From: Umbelopsis ramanniana AG
Lineage: Eukaryota; Mucoromycota; Umbelopsidomycetes; Umbelopsidales; Umbelopsidaceae
Direction of reading: 5' to 3'
Length of the DNA stretch: 64,000 nucleotides
NCBI RefSeq assembly: GCF_025399195.1
Contig: NW_026252110.1
Coordinates: 186,001 to 250,000, forward strand
The first letter of the stretch is position 1; every line of letters begins with the position of its first letter. The notes beneath the pieces are model-generated. The model had not been told where the DNA came from. It did no database searches and was given only the letters and a program-made list of their open reading frames with translations. Shown piece after piece: positions 23,046 through 33,438 of this stretch. The position numbers and the translations under genes are program-made.

Positions 23046-23814
23046 ATGGAAAAGGCTACATTCGCAGCAGGTTGCTTTTGGTACGAATTTGATTTTGTTG
23101 GTCAATGATAGAGATACAACTTACCGACTAATGTACATAGGGGTGTTGAGCATTGCTTTAACAAGCACTACCGTCAGCTTGGTATACAAACCAAAGTTGG
23201 TTATTCTGGAGGAGCAACAGAAAAGCCATTATACCCTGAGGTTAAGAAAGACATCACTGGCCATGCTGAATCTATCGAAATTATCTTCGACCCATCCAAA
23301 GTTGGCTACGCTGAACTGGTAGAATTCTTTTATAAGATGCACGACCCTACGACTTTGAACTACCAGGGCCCTGATGTTGGCTCCCAGTGTAAGTAGTCGA
23401 AAGTGATAAGGAATGGACGATAGATCAAGTTACTGAGAATGCATATTAGATCGATCCGTCATATTTTATCACTCGGAAGAGCAAAAGGAGATCGCTGAGA
23501 AAGTAACTGAGGCGGTCCAGAATGCTCACTACCAAGAACAAAAAATTGTCACATTGATTGTGCCTGCTGTTCAATTCTGGGATGCTGAAGAATACCACCA
23601 ACTTTACTTGGAAAAGAATCCTGGTAAGTCAAATGCGGATACATAGCCGAAAAGTTAATCAATCTGACCAATTATTTTGTATGTGTTTGAATCGGATATA
23701 TAGAAGGTTATGAAGTAAGTCTTAATGTCCTCTAGATGTACCCTGAGGTTTGTTTGATGGTTACTGACAATAATGTTTCCCGTGAAGTGCCCAACCCATT
23801 TCTTGAGATGGTAG
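23046..23814 (+). CDS. msrA: Peptide methionine sulfoxide reductase A
   Basis: Five exons: 23046-23080, about 23141-23388, about 23450-23623, 23704-23714 and 23788-23814, giving about 164 aa. MsrA reduces methionine-S-sulfoxide in proteins using thioredoxin. The active-site segment AAGCFWGVEHCF is present, with its Trp codon split by intron 1. Family blocks follow in order: [60 protein letters not shown] and EQKIVTLIVP. The end reads GYECPTHFLRW, whose Cys is a candidate resolving residue. The GYE codons come from an 11-base exon. MsrA lacks a targeting peptide here, so a cytosolic location is likely. Confidence 0.93.
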
Positions 23815-24276
23815 ATATTTAGAAGCAAATAAACGATTGTATATACACTATATTGCTAGTTTAAGAGTAGCGAAGACTCTGCAGTGGGCTAGTCACAGGC
23901 AATACCAAAGGAAAGCCTGTTGCCTTGCCATCTCAATCCCCGTCAATTTTGCTTTAGTTAGTCCCTCAATCGTGGTGGTGTTTAGAAGAACCACTATGTT
24001 GTATGGCTCAACCATATAGCTGATAGTATGATTTGCTACGATGGCTAGAAGAATCCCGGTATAAATTTTCAAATAGGTGCTCATAAGGCAGTAGACTCCT
24101 ATTTTAATACCTGTGGATATGGTTCCAGGGGCAAGACCTGAGGCTGAAACGACATTATCTTTTAAATGACCACCATTTGTGGCAATTGTGGCGATGGGAC
24201 ACGCCTGATTGAACTTCTATAAAATGAATACCCGACTGAGCTGCTGCGTACGTTATTTGCCTTTTTCATCTTTACA
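23815..24276. other. Intergenic region between msrA and the metallopeptidase gene
   Basis: About 460 bases. No supported ORF. It contains the msrA 3' flank, with AATAAA-like sequence near 23825, and the upstream region of the next gene. Confidence 0.5.
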
Positions 24277-26391
24277 ATGACCTACGTTAGCGATTCGGTT
24301 GGTCAATTGCCTCCCTCCAACTCAAGACAGCCTCAGCCAGCTGTACCGACCCTGACTCCTCAGCAAGTACAGAGTGATTCTGAACCCCATGGTCATCGGC
24401 AGTCGGACATTCCCATCCAAGCGAATAAAGAACAAAGCGATCCACGGGCACCTCAAATAACAAACGTCGCGGATAAAGAAACTGTTTATCAACGGATCCT
24501 GCTTATAAATGGAAGAGCTGGTCCAACTGATAGGAAATTCGAAACAACGGTAACCGTCGTCACCCATGGATTCCCAGCCATTCACTGGCCGTGTGTGGAT
24601 TCACACTTTAAAGCTCTGGTGCACCTGGTGCCTGGACCAAATACAATATCATTCATTATGAATGAACCGAATGGACAGCAACATACAACTCACTTTCATG
24701 TAACATATGTTCCTCTTACACAAAACGGTCCTTTGTATCTAGTTATCATGCTGGCATCTGATTCTCCTGCAACATTTGATGTACCACCAGAGAAGCGGCA
24801 AGAAAACTGTTTGGACGTAGCTATCGAAAAGTTCCGTATGTGTGCATACATGTGGCAAGCCTTTATGTCTGAGCAATTTTATCGTAATGGAATGGGTCGT
24901 CGCGCACTCCGACTTGACGAAAGGTTCATCCCAGATACCATTTCAGCCCAGGACAAAGGAACATTGCGTCAAACAGCTTATGTCCACGTCATAAGGTCGC
25001 GAAGAACCCTCAAGGAGTGGAGAGATTTACGACGTGCACAGCAAAGCCCTGACCGGGAGGATGACTTCCAAGATTTATTTTCTCTTTTCATAGAAGGGCT
25101 TAGAGACTACGGAGCTCCGTTCGACAAGCAATGTACTGTTGCTGGACTGATGTTGGACTCTCATTGGGACGTGAAAACCAACGTAACTAGGGCTCATGCA
25201 GCATTAGGCGGTGGAACTGGTGATTTGTCGTTAGGTATATTTGGATCCCACCTAACACATGCGTGGCCGCGCAACATCGAAGATATCGTTCCAGCATTCA
25301 TGAACACTACCAAAACCGACACCCGATATGTGGCCAATGATGCCAATGAGTCCGGAGAATGGTGGAAAGCGGCCAATATTGGTATGGGAGCTATGTTGCA
25401 CGAAGTGGGCCATGCTCATACTCTTACGCATACGGCAAGCGGCATCATGAGCCGTGGATACAACAACTGGAATCGGACATTCATGGTAAAAGAGCCTGGC
25501 TTAGCTCCCATACCTCCTCACCAAGAAAATGGCTCACACTGGCACCGGGTTGATATGCTGCGTCTTCGCTTCCACCGGGCTTTCCGTATACCAGAAGACG
25601 GCTATTGGGCGCCAAAAAGCGATGTTGGACCCACCTTTGCACCGCTTGCAAGCAATAAAGTAACCATTTCCGCTCCAGCTGGATTATCTATGCTGGAACT
25701 CATAGTCAATGGGTCCTATCGAACGCATCTTGAATGGCCAGAACCTCATGATCAGCCTACATCCTACATCGTAGACATAGATCAGATGAAAAAGAAGGCA
25801 AATTGCGGCCCACACGAGAGACTCAGGTTGGAGGCAACTTCCTGCAACTCTCAATCATCGGATGTAGACAACGTCGACGAATTCGTAAGGAACCACATTA
25901 TAACCTTACCAGGTGTTCCAGGAGTTGTTTTCAAGAGTATGCCACTCGGCCATAGGGGCCTGAATGGTGATCAGAAATCATCCGTTATCCTGCTTCCGAC
26001 ACCCCAACGATATCTTGTAAGCATACGTGTACACCACGGAGGGTTTTTCGATGGTATGGTCTTTCGATGGAGCGACGGCACAAGTAATGTTCTCGGTACG
26101 CAAGGTGGTGGTGCCACCGAATTTAACTTGAAGCCAGGCGAATATCCGACCAAGTTTATTGTTCGAAGCGGCGGTTGGGTAGACGGGCTACAAATCCTTA
26201 CAAACACCGGACGAGCAAGCCCTTGGTTCGGAGGTCAAGGAGGAGGACTCGCTGAATTAGAAGCACCAGCTGGCCAACAATTGGTTGGGCTGTATGCCAC
26301 TTCTGGAGCTTGGATGGATAGCATTGGCATTATGTATAACTCAAGCTCAGGTAGCCCTCCTCCGTATGTACGATATCAATCCAGACCGTAG
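24277..26391 (+). CDS. Zinc metallopeptidase (YIL108W-type) with C-terminal jacalin-like lectin domain
   Basis: A single uninterrupted exon of 2115 bases (704 aa), unusual in this intron-rich window. Residues 1-70 are Gln/Pro-rich and probably disordered. Residues from about 75 to 520 match the fungal putative metallopeptidase family that includes yeast YIL108W. The zinc motif HEVGH lies at residues 375-379, followed by HTLTHTASGIMSRGYNNWNRTF, which supplies further His candidates. Residues from about 575 to 695 form a jacalin-like beta-prism domain with repeated GG-FDGMVFRWSDG, GGGATEFNL and GGWVDGLQI patterns and the closing GAWMDSIGIMY. Jacalin domains bind mannose or other glycans, so the protein may be directed to glycosylated targets. 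No signal peptide is visible. The substrate is unknown. Confidence 0.88.
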   Translation: MTYVSDSVGQLPPSNSRQPQPAVPTLTPQQVQSDSEPHGHRQSDIPIQANKEQSDPRAPQITNVADKETVYQRILLINGRAGPTDRKFETTVTVVTHGFPAIHWPCVDSHFKALVHLVPGPNTISFIMNEPNGQQHTTHFHVTYVPLTQNGPLYLVIMLASDSPATFDVPPEKRQENCLDVAIEKFRMCAYMWQAFMSEQFYRNGMGRRALRLDERFIPDTISAQDKGTLRQTAYVHVIRSRRTLKEWRDLRRAQQSPDREDDFQDLFSLFIEGLRDYGAPFDKQCTVAGLMLDSHWDVKTNVTRAHAALGGGTGDLSLGIFGSHLTHAWPRNIEDIVPAFMNTTKTDTRYVANDANESGEWWKAANIGMGAMLHEVGHAHTLTHTASGIMSRGYNNWNRTFMVKEPGLAPIPPHQENGSHWHRVDMLRLRFHRAFRIPEDGYWAPKSDVGPTFAPLASNKVTISAPAGLSMLELIVNGSYRTHLEWPEPHDQPTSYIVDIDQMKKKANCGPHERLRLEATSCNSQSSDVDNVDEFVRNHIITLPGVPGVVFKSMPLGHRGLNGDQKSSVILLPTPQRYLVSIRVHHGGFFDGMVFRWSDGTSNVLGTQGGGATEFNLKPGEYPTKFIVRSGGWVDGLQILTNTGRASPWFGGQGGGLAELEAPAGQQLVGLYATSGAWMDSIGIMYNSSSGSPPPYVRYQSRP

Positions 26392-26588
26392 GGTGGGGGA
26401 ATGCATTCAACGATACCTCAGAGCTGACGAATTCTTGTCGTTCTTGTGATAACACCTGTATCCTTCGTGAAATGACAATGATTGACAGCATACCTTTCAC
26501 TTTGTATCATAAATGCAGAGATTGTACCGATTGTATTCTTTATTTATTTAGTTGAGCACAGAAAGACCACTTTAACGCTGTAAATGAA

Positions 26589-26618
26589 ATGAAATCTCGA
26601 TACATGAAATCTCGATAC
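26589..26618. repeat. Perfect 15-base tandem duplication
   Basis: ATGAAATCTCGATAC occurs twice in direct succession, without mismatch. It lies in intergenic DNA and has no evident function. Confidence 0.85.
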
Positions 26619-26777
26619 CTTATAATTTGTTGCCCGTTATGTACGGTGGACAGCTTTGCAATATTCATGACACCACACGCATTAAATGATCGCTTTACAG
26701 GCATGTCATTTTTTAGGCATAAATTTTCACAGCGTATATGACAAGAATTATCTGATATACATGTGAAGCGTATACCG

Positions 26778-26951
26778 ATGGATAATGAAACGACAGCTTT
26801 CGCATTAAATTATGATATTCCAACAGCCGCTGCTTTTGAAACCAAAGTTCTTAAGAATGTCCGGAAGGTCATATCTGCTGTGCCTGATATGATGAATGGA
26901 TTAAGCGATTTGAGAGATCTAATTGCATACAGGAAGGTCGAGTCAACTTAG
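26778..26951 (+). CDS. Possible small ORF (57 aa), unrecognised
   Basis: An ATG-initiated frame with balanced amino-acid content and a predicted helical core (ETKVLKNVRKVISAVPDMM, then SDLRDLIAYRK). It could be a small protein or a single exon of a larger spliced gene. I recognise no family and see no clear splice extension, so it may also be chance. Confidence 0.25.
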   Translation: MDNETTAFALNYDIPTAAAFETKVLKNVRKVISAVPDMMNGLSDLRDLIAYRKVEST

Positions 26952-27131
26952 CTTTCGAAAGCATCTAGACTGGCAGAGTAGGGGTTCTCTGTTTGCGACA
27001 CATCGCACAGAAAAAGTGCATTTTCCCAAGACTTGTGACTTGCGCCAGAAAAAAGCACCGTGTGCACGCAACATAAAGCTTGTTCAGTTTTGAACTCTTT
27101 CATTACGCTTTATATTTTCCCATTGTGAATT

Positions 27132-27787
27132 ATGAGTCTTGTCTACGGGTATGAAATAGGTAAGTTTTCCTGCTACACGAGCCTATTGATAGCAACCCCG
27201 CTCACTCATATAAACGTGGGTGGCATATAGAAGGAGATACAGCCGGTGGTAATGGCCGCATTGTGGTTCCTCCTTTGCTTAAGGACAAAATCACTGTTTC
27301 AACTTCCTCTAACACCAACAAGTGGGTCTTTATTGGTAGCCGTGCCGAAATTCTTCACTGGATCCGTCAGCATTCCAATCTCATCTTAGAGAATGCTATA
27401 TTTTCAGGCGGAGACCGTCCATCGTTTCACACTCACAATGAAGTGGTTATCGATTTGCTCAACTATAGCGACCCAGAGCAGTCTTTCTTCCAGTATGTTC
27501 GATCTTACGTGAAGACGGATAACAACATTGATAAGGTGAAGGTGGAAATCAGACCCAAAGTCGAGAGTAAAGACCAAAATATCATGACCGCATGCCGAAT
27601 CATTGTCAATTCGGGCGTCTCATTGGCCTCGATTGTTGACAATTTGGAGGAAAAGTGGAACGCCCCTGGTGCCAGCTATGTGCAACAAGCAGTTGATTTA
27701 TTCAATGAAGTGCCTGGACCACAGCATGTGTTGAGCTCGGATGTGCCAGTTGGCGTTCAAACCGAGAGTCGCCAGCCAACTATCTGA
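27132..27787 (+). CDS. Unrecognised 194-aa protein
   Basis: Two exons, 27132-27159 and 27231-27787, total 585 bases (194 aa). The short first exon encodes MSLVYGYEI and joins in frame to EGDTAGGNGRIVVPP. The body is soluble and mixed alpha/beta (KWVFIGSRAEILHWIRQHSN, HNEVVIDLLNYSDPEQSFFQYV), followed by KVKVEIRPKV and ACRIIVNSGVSLASIVDNL. No transmembrane segment, signal peptide or catalytic motif is seen. I do not recognise it. The splice is supported by GTAAG and a CATATAG acceptor. Confidence 0.65.
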
Positions 27788-29610
27788 ACTGTTTCAATTG
27801 CCAGCTTCATAATTGGCCTTATTGTTCATAATCCAAATATATATTTTACTTATATTTCATAAATACTATGATCTCCTCTATCTTTATCATATCTTCCACT
27901 TGTTTTGCTGAGAAGACCGTGTTCTGGCTGTACCCGCCATCACCACAACAAGAAGGCGAAAGGGATTGCTTGCTGAAATTGTGCCAAACTGTCAGTTACT
28001 CATACCTGAAATATCTTAGTCCGTGATTAGGCAGTTCAGTATCAATGGCTTCGTTTTTAGCTGTGCTGTAATCTGACATTGGACTCGTTCTGGAGCATCG
28101 AAGAGACGCCAAACTAAGCTGCAGTAGAATACAGAATGGGTGATCCATACCTTGTGATGCTTACGTCAGCTAAAGGTACCCTAGTTCTGCAGTGCTCTGT
28201 ACCAAGGTAGTTTGCTTCTCAGCAAGCATACTGACACACGTTGCGCAGGCACAGTTTGCATCAAGCTAACACTCCTATTAAGGAGAGGTAGCCAAGGAGC
28301 GCGGAGGCGAGTTTGAGCCTCACACAACGCCACAGTCGCTTGTGAATTTCCTCAGCGTACCTCACGTGGCAGCTCAAATATCGAGTACATTGCCTGCTCA
28401 AAGCATAGACGGAATTGTTGCGCCAGCTTTGAAATTACATCTGTCTACCAAAAAAGCTTGACCTTCTTCAAATCGGTATCTTCTGACACCGAAGGAATTG
28501 GAAGCTGTGGTGTCGTATAAATCCTCTAGTTCCACAATCAGCCTCGTCCTCCAACTGTGGAAAATGTACTTGTGGTACTCATGTGGGGGCATTCATCAGA
28601 TTATCTTATGGGGAACAGCGCAGAGGGCTAAAAAATAGACAGAGTGAAGATATAAAAATTTGAAGGAAGAAAACCTCATATCGGCAGCATCCCATCCTGT
28701 TATTGTCCTTGGCAAACTACTTCGACCTCTGGATCTTCTCTTTTACTGCGTTTGAAATTTATTGGCCGAATTGAAGAGCATAAATTACAGCCACATGTTG
28801 TCCTACGCCAACTTCTTCATTAAATTTAAAGTGAGCGTTTTTGAAATCATTGCCGGACATCATTCCGGGCAAAAGAAGACGTAAAGAATAACGTTATGAC
28901 TTGGTAGGTGTCCGACTGAAGCAAGCAGGCTAAAGCTGCAGCGGTATCGGACCCAGATCCCGCCAAGATCATTATTATGATGAGCGGAGCATTTGAAAGC
29001 ACGTTCTTCGCAACAGCGTAAGTTCCACAGATGAAGTAGCAACTACGTAGTCAAACAATGATGGTGGCGCCTTCTAACCATTCCTCCTGCAGACCCAAGA
29101 AAGACTTTCCGAAGCAGTATCTTCTCCTGTAGCAAAGCCAACTGGCCCTTGGCAAATACCTCAATGTCGTCAACAACTTAGACGATCACAAGGGATATAT
29201 CCCCAATCAAAATTGGTACCAACAATTACGCTCTTCTAAATTAGGGGAAACTTGGCACAAAAAAGGAAACTGTGTGGCGTGTCATTCCGTAAAAAGATTA
29301 TTCTGGCCGTTCTACAACCCACTCCAGTCTCATATAAAGAAGTCAAGACAGATCAGCCTCACTTGGCATTTTCTGCTTTTTTGCATAGACTCAAATTTTA
29401 CGCATCTTTTCACCCTACTCATTAAGTAAGTTGACACACATATAAACCCCTCTTCCTTTGGCGAGCAACCGAAAAACAACAAGGAAGATATTTCATCGTC
29501 CTATTGGCAATCTCTTACTTTACCCAAAATTGGTACGACCATTACTACGACAAAAGCAAGCTCAGATCGTACATCGCCTATAAATTTTATTATCCCTCTT
29601 CTTTCCACCA
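27788..29610. other. Long intergenic region, no gene recognised
   Basis: About 1.8 kb, one of the two longest gene-free stretches here. Open frames are short and without family resemblance. A GC-richer patch around 28290-28340 was inspected for a tRNA, but no cloverleaf could be drawn. The last part is the promoter and 5' leader of the exchanger gene, with CT- and A-rich tracts before its ATG at 29611. Confidence 0.5.
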
Positions 29611-31516
29611 ATGTCTGTTAAGACAAACAGTTCATTTACTAGCGAATCATTCTACAGAGCAAAAGACGCATCTCAAGAACATATTATGATGCAAGAACAA
29701 CCAACTTCGTCTGACCAAAAGTTGACAGCCAGAACACTTTCATGGAAGCGAGATCAGACCAATGGCGACTCATCTTCAGTCAACAATGTTGTCCGCAGCC
29801 CAGACGAGATCGAAGCAGCACCCGAAGAAGAGAAGAAAAAGCGATGGATAGAACCCACTGCCAGACAAGGCTTTAATGCCATTGTCAGATCTAGTTGGCT
29901 CAATGTCCTCTTGGTTTTCATACCTGTCGGCATTGCATCGCATTTCATGACTAGCTGGCCAGCCACTATCCCATTTATCTTCAACTTTATAGCTATTATC
30001 CCTTTGGCAAAACTATTAGGCTTTGCAACCGAAGACTTGTCTCTGCGAGTTGGAGAGGTAATGTCTTCATTAATGCGCGTACCATAATAAATGGTAGCCA
30101 CCCACTAATCAACCCTGATTTAATTTTAATTTCTCTTTTTTTTGAATTACAGGTTCTTGGCGGTCTGTTAAACGCAACTTTTGGAAAGTAAGTTCAACTA
30201 TATTCTTTTATTGAAACTCCATGCAATCGAAAAGCTTATTCACATGCAATTAACTAGTGCCGTTGAATTGATTGTGTCAATCATCGCCCTTGTGCAAGGC
30301 TTGGTTACCGTTGTACAGGCGTCTATGCTGGGATCTATCTTATCCAACTTACTTCTTGTGTTGGGAATGTGCTTCTTTTTCGGCGGCCTCAAGTTCAAGG
30401 AGCAAAGCTTTAACGTCACAGCCGCTCAAACCTCTGCATCTTTGCTCTTCATTGCTACCAGCTCACTTTTACTTCCTGCTGCCTTCTATGGCTCTGCCTA
30501 TGGTCTCAGTAACGAAAACAAAGCCGATGTTACAAAAGAAATTTTAAGCATTTCCAGAGCTACCTCCATCATTTTGTTGATCATCTACGCCGGATTTCTG
30601 TTTTTCCAATTGAAAACACACAAGTCTTTCGTAAGTCCTATACTATGCTTACCCTTATACATTGTGCAATTATTGAGTTATCGTTTCAGTTCTTGGAAGC
30701 TCCTAAAGAAGCCGGTAAATTTGAACGCAGCAATTCACGTCTCGTGCGTTCCGATACGGAAGCAGCTGCTGGCAATCAGAATGAAGAAGAGGAAGAAGAG
30801 GAAGCACCCTTGATGCCCTTGTGGATGTCCATGGTTTTGTAAGTACCTTCATGATGAGTCATTCTTATATATATGCGTACTGATGTATATTTTTTGTCTC
30901 TTTGTCAGGTTGACTGTTATCACTGTATTTGTTGCCGTTTGCGCCGAATTCTTAGTTGATGCAATCAGTGCTGTTTGTGAGGCCTGGGGTGTGTCACAAA
31001 CCTTTGTTGGTTTGGTTTTGCTTCCCATAGTAGGAAATGCCGCTGAACATGTCACCGCCGTCACTGTTGCCATAAAGAATAAGGTAAACCCGTTATTTCG
31101 ACTTTGAACGGAGCGTCTCGAACATATATTTTAACCATATTTATACAGATGGATCTAGCCCTCGGTGTCGCGGTTGGTTCTTCCATGCAGATTGCACTTC
31201 TCGTTACCCCACTTATGGTCATTATAGGATGGATCATCAATCAGCCCATGAGCTTGTACTTCAATCTCTTTGAAACCGCTGTTATGGTCATCGCTGTCTT
31301 GATGGTCAACTATCTCATCATGGTATGTCTTCGTTTATTGTTATGTATATAGTCATACCCGTATTAACACATCCCCTAATGCAGGACGGAAAGAGTAACT
31401 GGCTTGAAGGCTTAATGCTTTTCTGCGTGTATATTATCATTGCTATTTCAATTTATTACTACCCAGCAAATGACGGTGACTCCTTGTCAACTGCAACAAA
31501 CTCAACTTCAACGTAA
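29611..31516 (+). CDS. Vacuolar Ca2+/H+ exchanger (CAX/Vcx1 family)
   Basis: Seven exons, 29611-30057, 30153-30187, 30258-30630, 30690-30838, 30909-31083, 31149-31322 and 31385-31516, total 1485 bases (494 aa). Members move Ca2+ into the vacuole in exchange for protons. The two conserved alpha repeats are visible: [21 protein letters not shown] in the first half and GLVLLPIVGNAAEHVTAVTVA in the second. These acidic residues form the ion path. About eleven hydrophobic helices are present. The acidic loop between the halves (GNQNEEEEEEEAPLMPLW) is also typical. The roughly 100-residue N-terminal extension is hydrophilic, rich in Ser and basic residues, and may be an autoinhibitory region as in plant CAX proteins; that is inference. 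Exon 2 is only 35 bases. Confidence 0.94.
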
Positions 31517-31968
31517 ATCATATTGCTCGACTTGACCTACAAAAAGGTTTATCGAGACCTTGACATAGTCTTTAGTTTATAGTTATAGAGACCTGTTGAC
31601 TATTTAATGTAACCAAAAATTTCCCGCATCTGAACACAAAGCATTGTGGTTTTCCATTTTTCATTATTGAACACATAAGGAGAAGTAATCAAAAGGTGTT
31701 ACCAAGGAGTCAGTAACGGAGGAATACTATAAAATTTGAATGATTCTAAATAAACCCAAAATTAGCGGCCGGGCCAATGCCAGGTATCCTTACATCGTGG
31801 AAATGCTACTGTACAAATGTGAAGACAGATGGGAAAGAGTATAATGATGGCATTGCAAAAAGATGGTGAAAGAAGTTGTGGGGTGGTAAGTCTGCATCCA
31901 TAGGCTCCCTTTGTTCCGACAACTCTAAAGTAAAGTTGGTGAATGGATGTGCTATCGCATGTACTTGT
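31517..31968. other. Convergent intergenic region
   Basis: About 450 bases between the 3' ends of the exchanger and the C9orf85-like gene. Untranslated sequence only; nothing else seen. Confidence 0.5.
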
Positions 31969-32708
31969 TCATTTCTTGATTTCGTCTTCTTCTTCTTCAT
32001 CATCATCTTCTTCTTCATCGTCTTCATCATCATCACTGAAGTCATCAAAATCGCTACCCAAATCGAAGTCATCGTTGTCGAAGTCTTCAGCTTTGATATG
32101 TGACAAATCATCGCCACGCTCCAATTTCCGAAGGTATGATCTACGTTGTCTAAGGGTCATTCTGTTCAATAACCGCTCAAGTTCCTGTCCTTCTCTCTGT
32201 AGATCCTTGTCCGTTTTGATATCCGATTTGCTAAGCATTGAATCACTGTTAGAACCATGAAAGTACGGCGGTATGTCAACTCACATAAAATCTTTACCAA
32301 CCTTGTAACAATCTCTTTACTCTCTAAACACTTGGCGCAAACCTTTCTCTTGCAGGCACAGTCATCGCACAAAACGTGGTAAGCTTCTTTGATTGACTTT
32401 TGCTGACAGCTGGTACTGGAGAGCAAAACAAGATTAGTATCCAATTCAATGGTGATTCGGCACAAAACAACAATGAATAATACATACCACTTCTTTGGTG
32501 CTGTCAATGGCTTATACTTCTTGTACTTCTTTCGCCACAGAATGACTTCGGTGCATCTATCGCAAAGTCCATAAACTGGGAGAGCGTTGATAATTCTCGT
32601 TTTCTTCGAGTTCTTGTTAGGCTTCCATGCAGTTGAGTTCTGATGAGCTTGAGCCTTCTTCTTATTATTTCCTTTTCTCTGTGTAGATTTATTCTCGTAC
32701 ACAGACAT
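31969..32708 (-). CDS. C9orf85-like (DUF2039) zinc-binding protein
   Basis: Exons 32708-32488, 32415-32302 and 32230-31969 total 597 bases (198 aa). The conserved core is clear: QKHQN-like AQAHQNSTAWKPNKNSKKTRIINALP, then YGLCDRCTEVILWRKKYKKYKPLTAPKKC, TSCQQKSIKEAYHVLCDDCACKRKVCAKC. The paired CxxC motifs suggest zinc binding. The second intron uses a weak donor (GTTGGT), forced by frame. The C-terminus is a very acidic tail (EDDEEEDDDEEEEDEIKK), longer than I expect for the animal protein. The molecular function of the family is not established. Confidence 0.86.
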
Positions 32709-32828
32709 TGCAAATGGTGATCAGCTCGGTTTTCGAGATTCCACAAAACTTGCTTGTTACTGAAAAAAAAAAAGTCTCTCCATTGTGACTTGATTTTTTT
32801 TTCCTATTCGAGTTTCTAGAATCGTCAC

Positions 32829-33164
32829 ATGACTGGCAAGTATGAATGGGTGGAAATCAAAGCTCCTAACACAATGACACATTTTGGCTCTTACATCTGT
32901 GAGAAACTCTTAACAAAAGGCGTACGGTTATGCTTCATCCTGATAAAGTCTCATAAGATTTCGTCGAAAATATCTTCTTCCATTCTTACAGTATTCCTCA
33001 ACATAAACCTCGTATGGGTTCACGATATCTCTGGCCAAGGATCCAAAATATCAGTTCTCTTCAAGCTCGCTTACAAGGTTATATCATTAACGATTACTTC
33101 TTCAATTGCTTAAACAACAACAATCAAAAAGTGAGCACTTTAAATCGCTAGATAGCAAAAGATG
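32829..33164 (+). CDS. Possible small gene, unrecognised
   Basis: An ATG 120 bases from the divergent C9orf85-like start opens MTGKYEWVEIKAPNTMTHFGSYI. The frame remains open to 33113 without splicing. Alternatively, an intron with donor near 32899 and acceptor near 32991 (TTCTTACAG) would join to a downstream segment with MGSRYLWPRIQNISSLQARL, ending about 33150; phase for this join is not clean. The N-terminal sequence looks protein-like, but I cannot name it and the 3' structure is unresolved. Confidence 0.3.
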
Positions 33165-33438
33165 AATCATAATGGGGATAGTAATACAGCCAGTTCTTCT
33201 CGAAAATGGCAAATTTGACCTCGATAATCTTTCTGCTTTACAGTCTTCTGTATCTAATTTTTTGACTATGAGCATATCCTGAAGCTCATGTAACGCATAT
33301 CTTGTGATTTATTGTTGTACTTAAAGATGTTAAGATCAGCTGTATCATACGTGTTAAATGAAGACAAAGAATTATACCAAAAAAATAAAAAAAGATGATA
33401 AATGAGAAAAATGCTATTTCGCATGACCATTCACCAAT

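Larger units (their letters stand above)
26392..27131. other. Intergenic region with a possible small ORF
   Basis: About 740 bases. It contains a 15-base tandem duplication (26589-26618) and an ATG-initiated frame of 57 codons at 26778-26951, listed separately. Nothing else is recognisable. Confidence 0.5.

Noticed and set aside
28240-28340. GC-richer patch that suggested a tRNA
   Set aside because: No pairing acceptor stem and no proper GGTTCRANNCC B-box; a cloverleaf could not be drawn.
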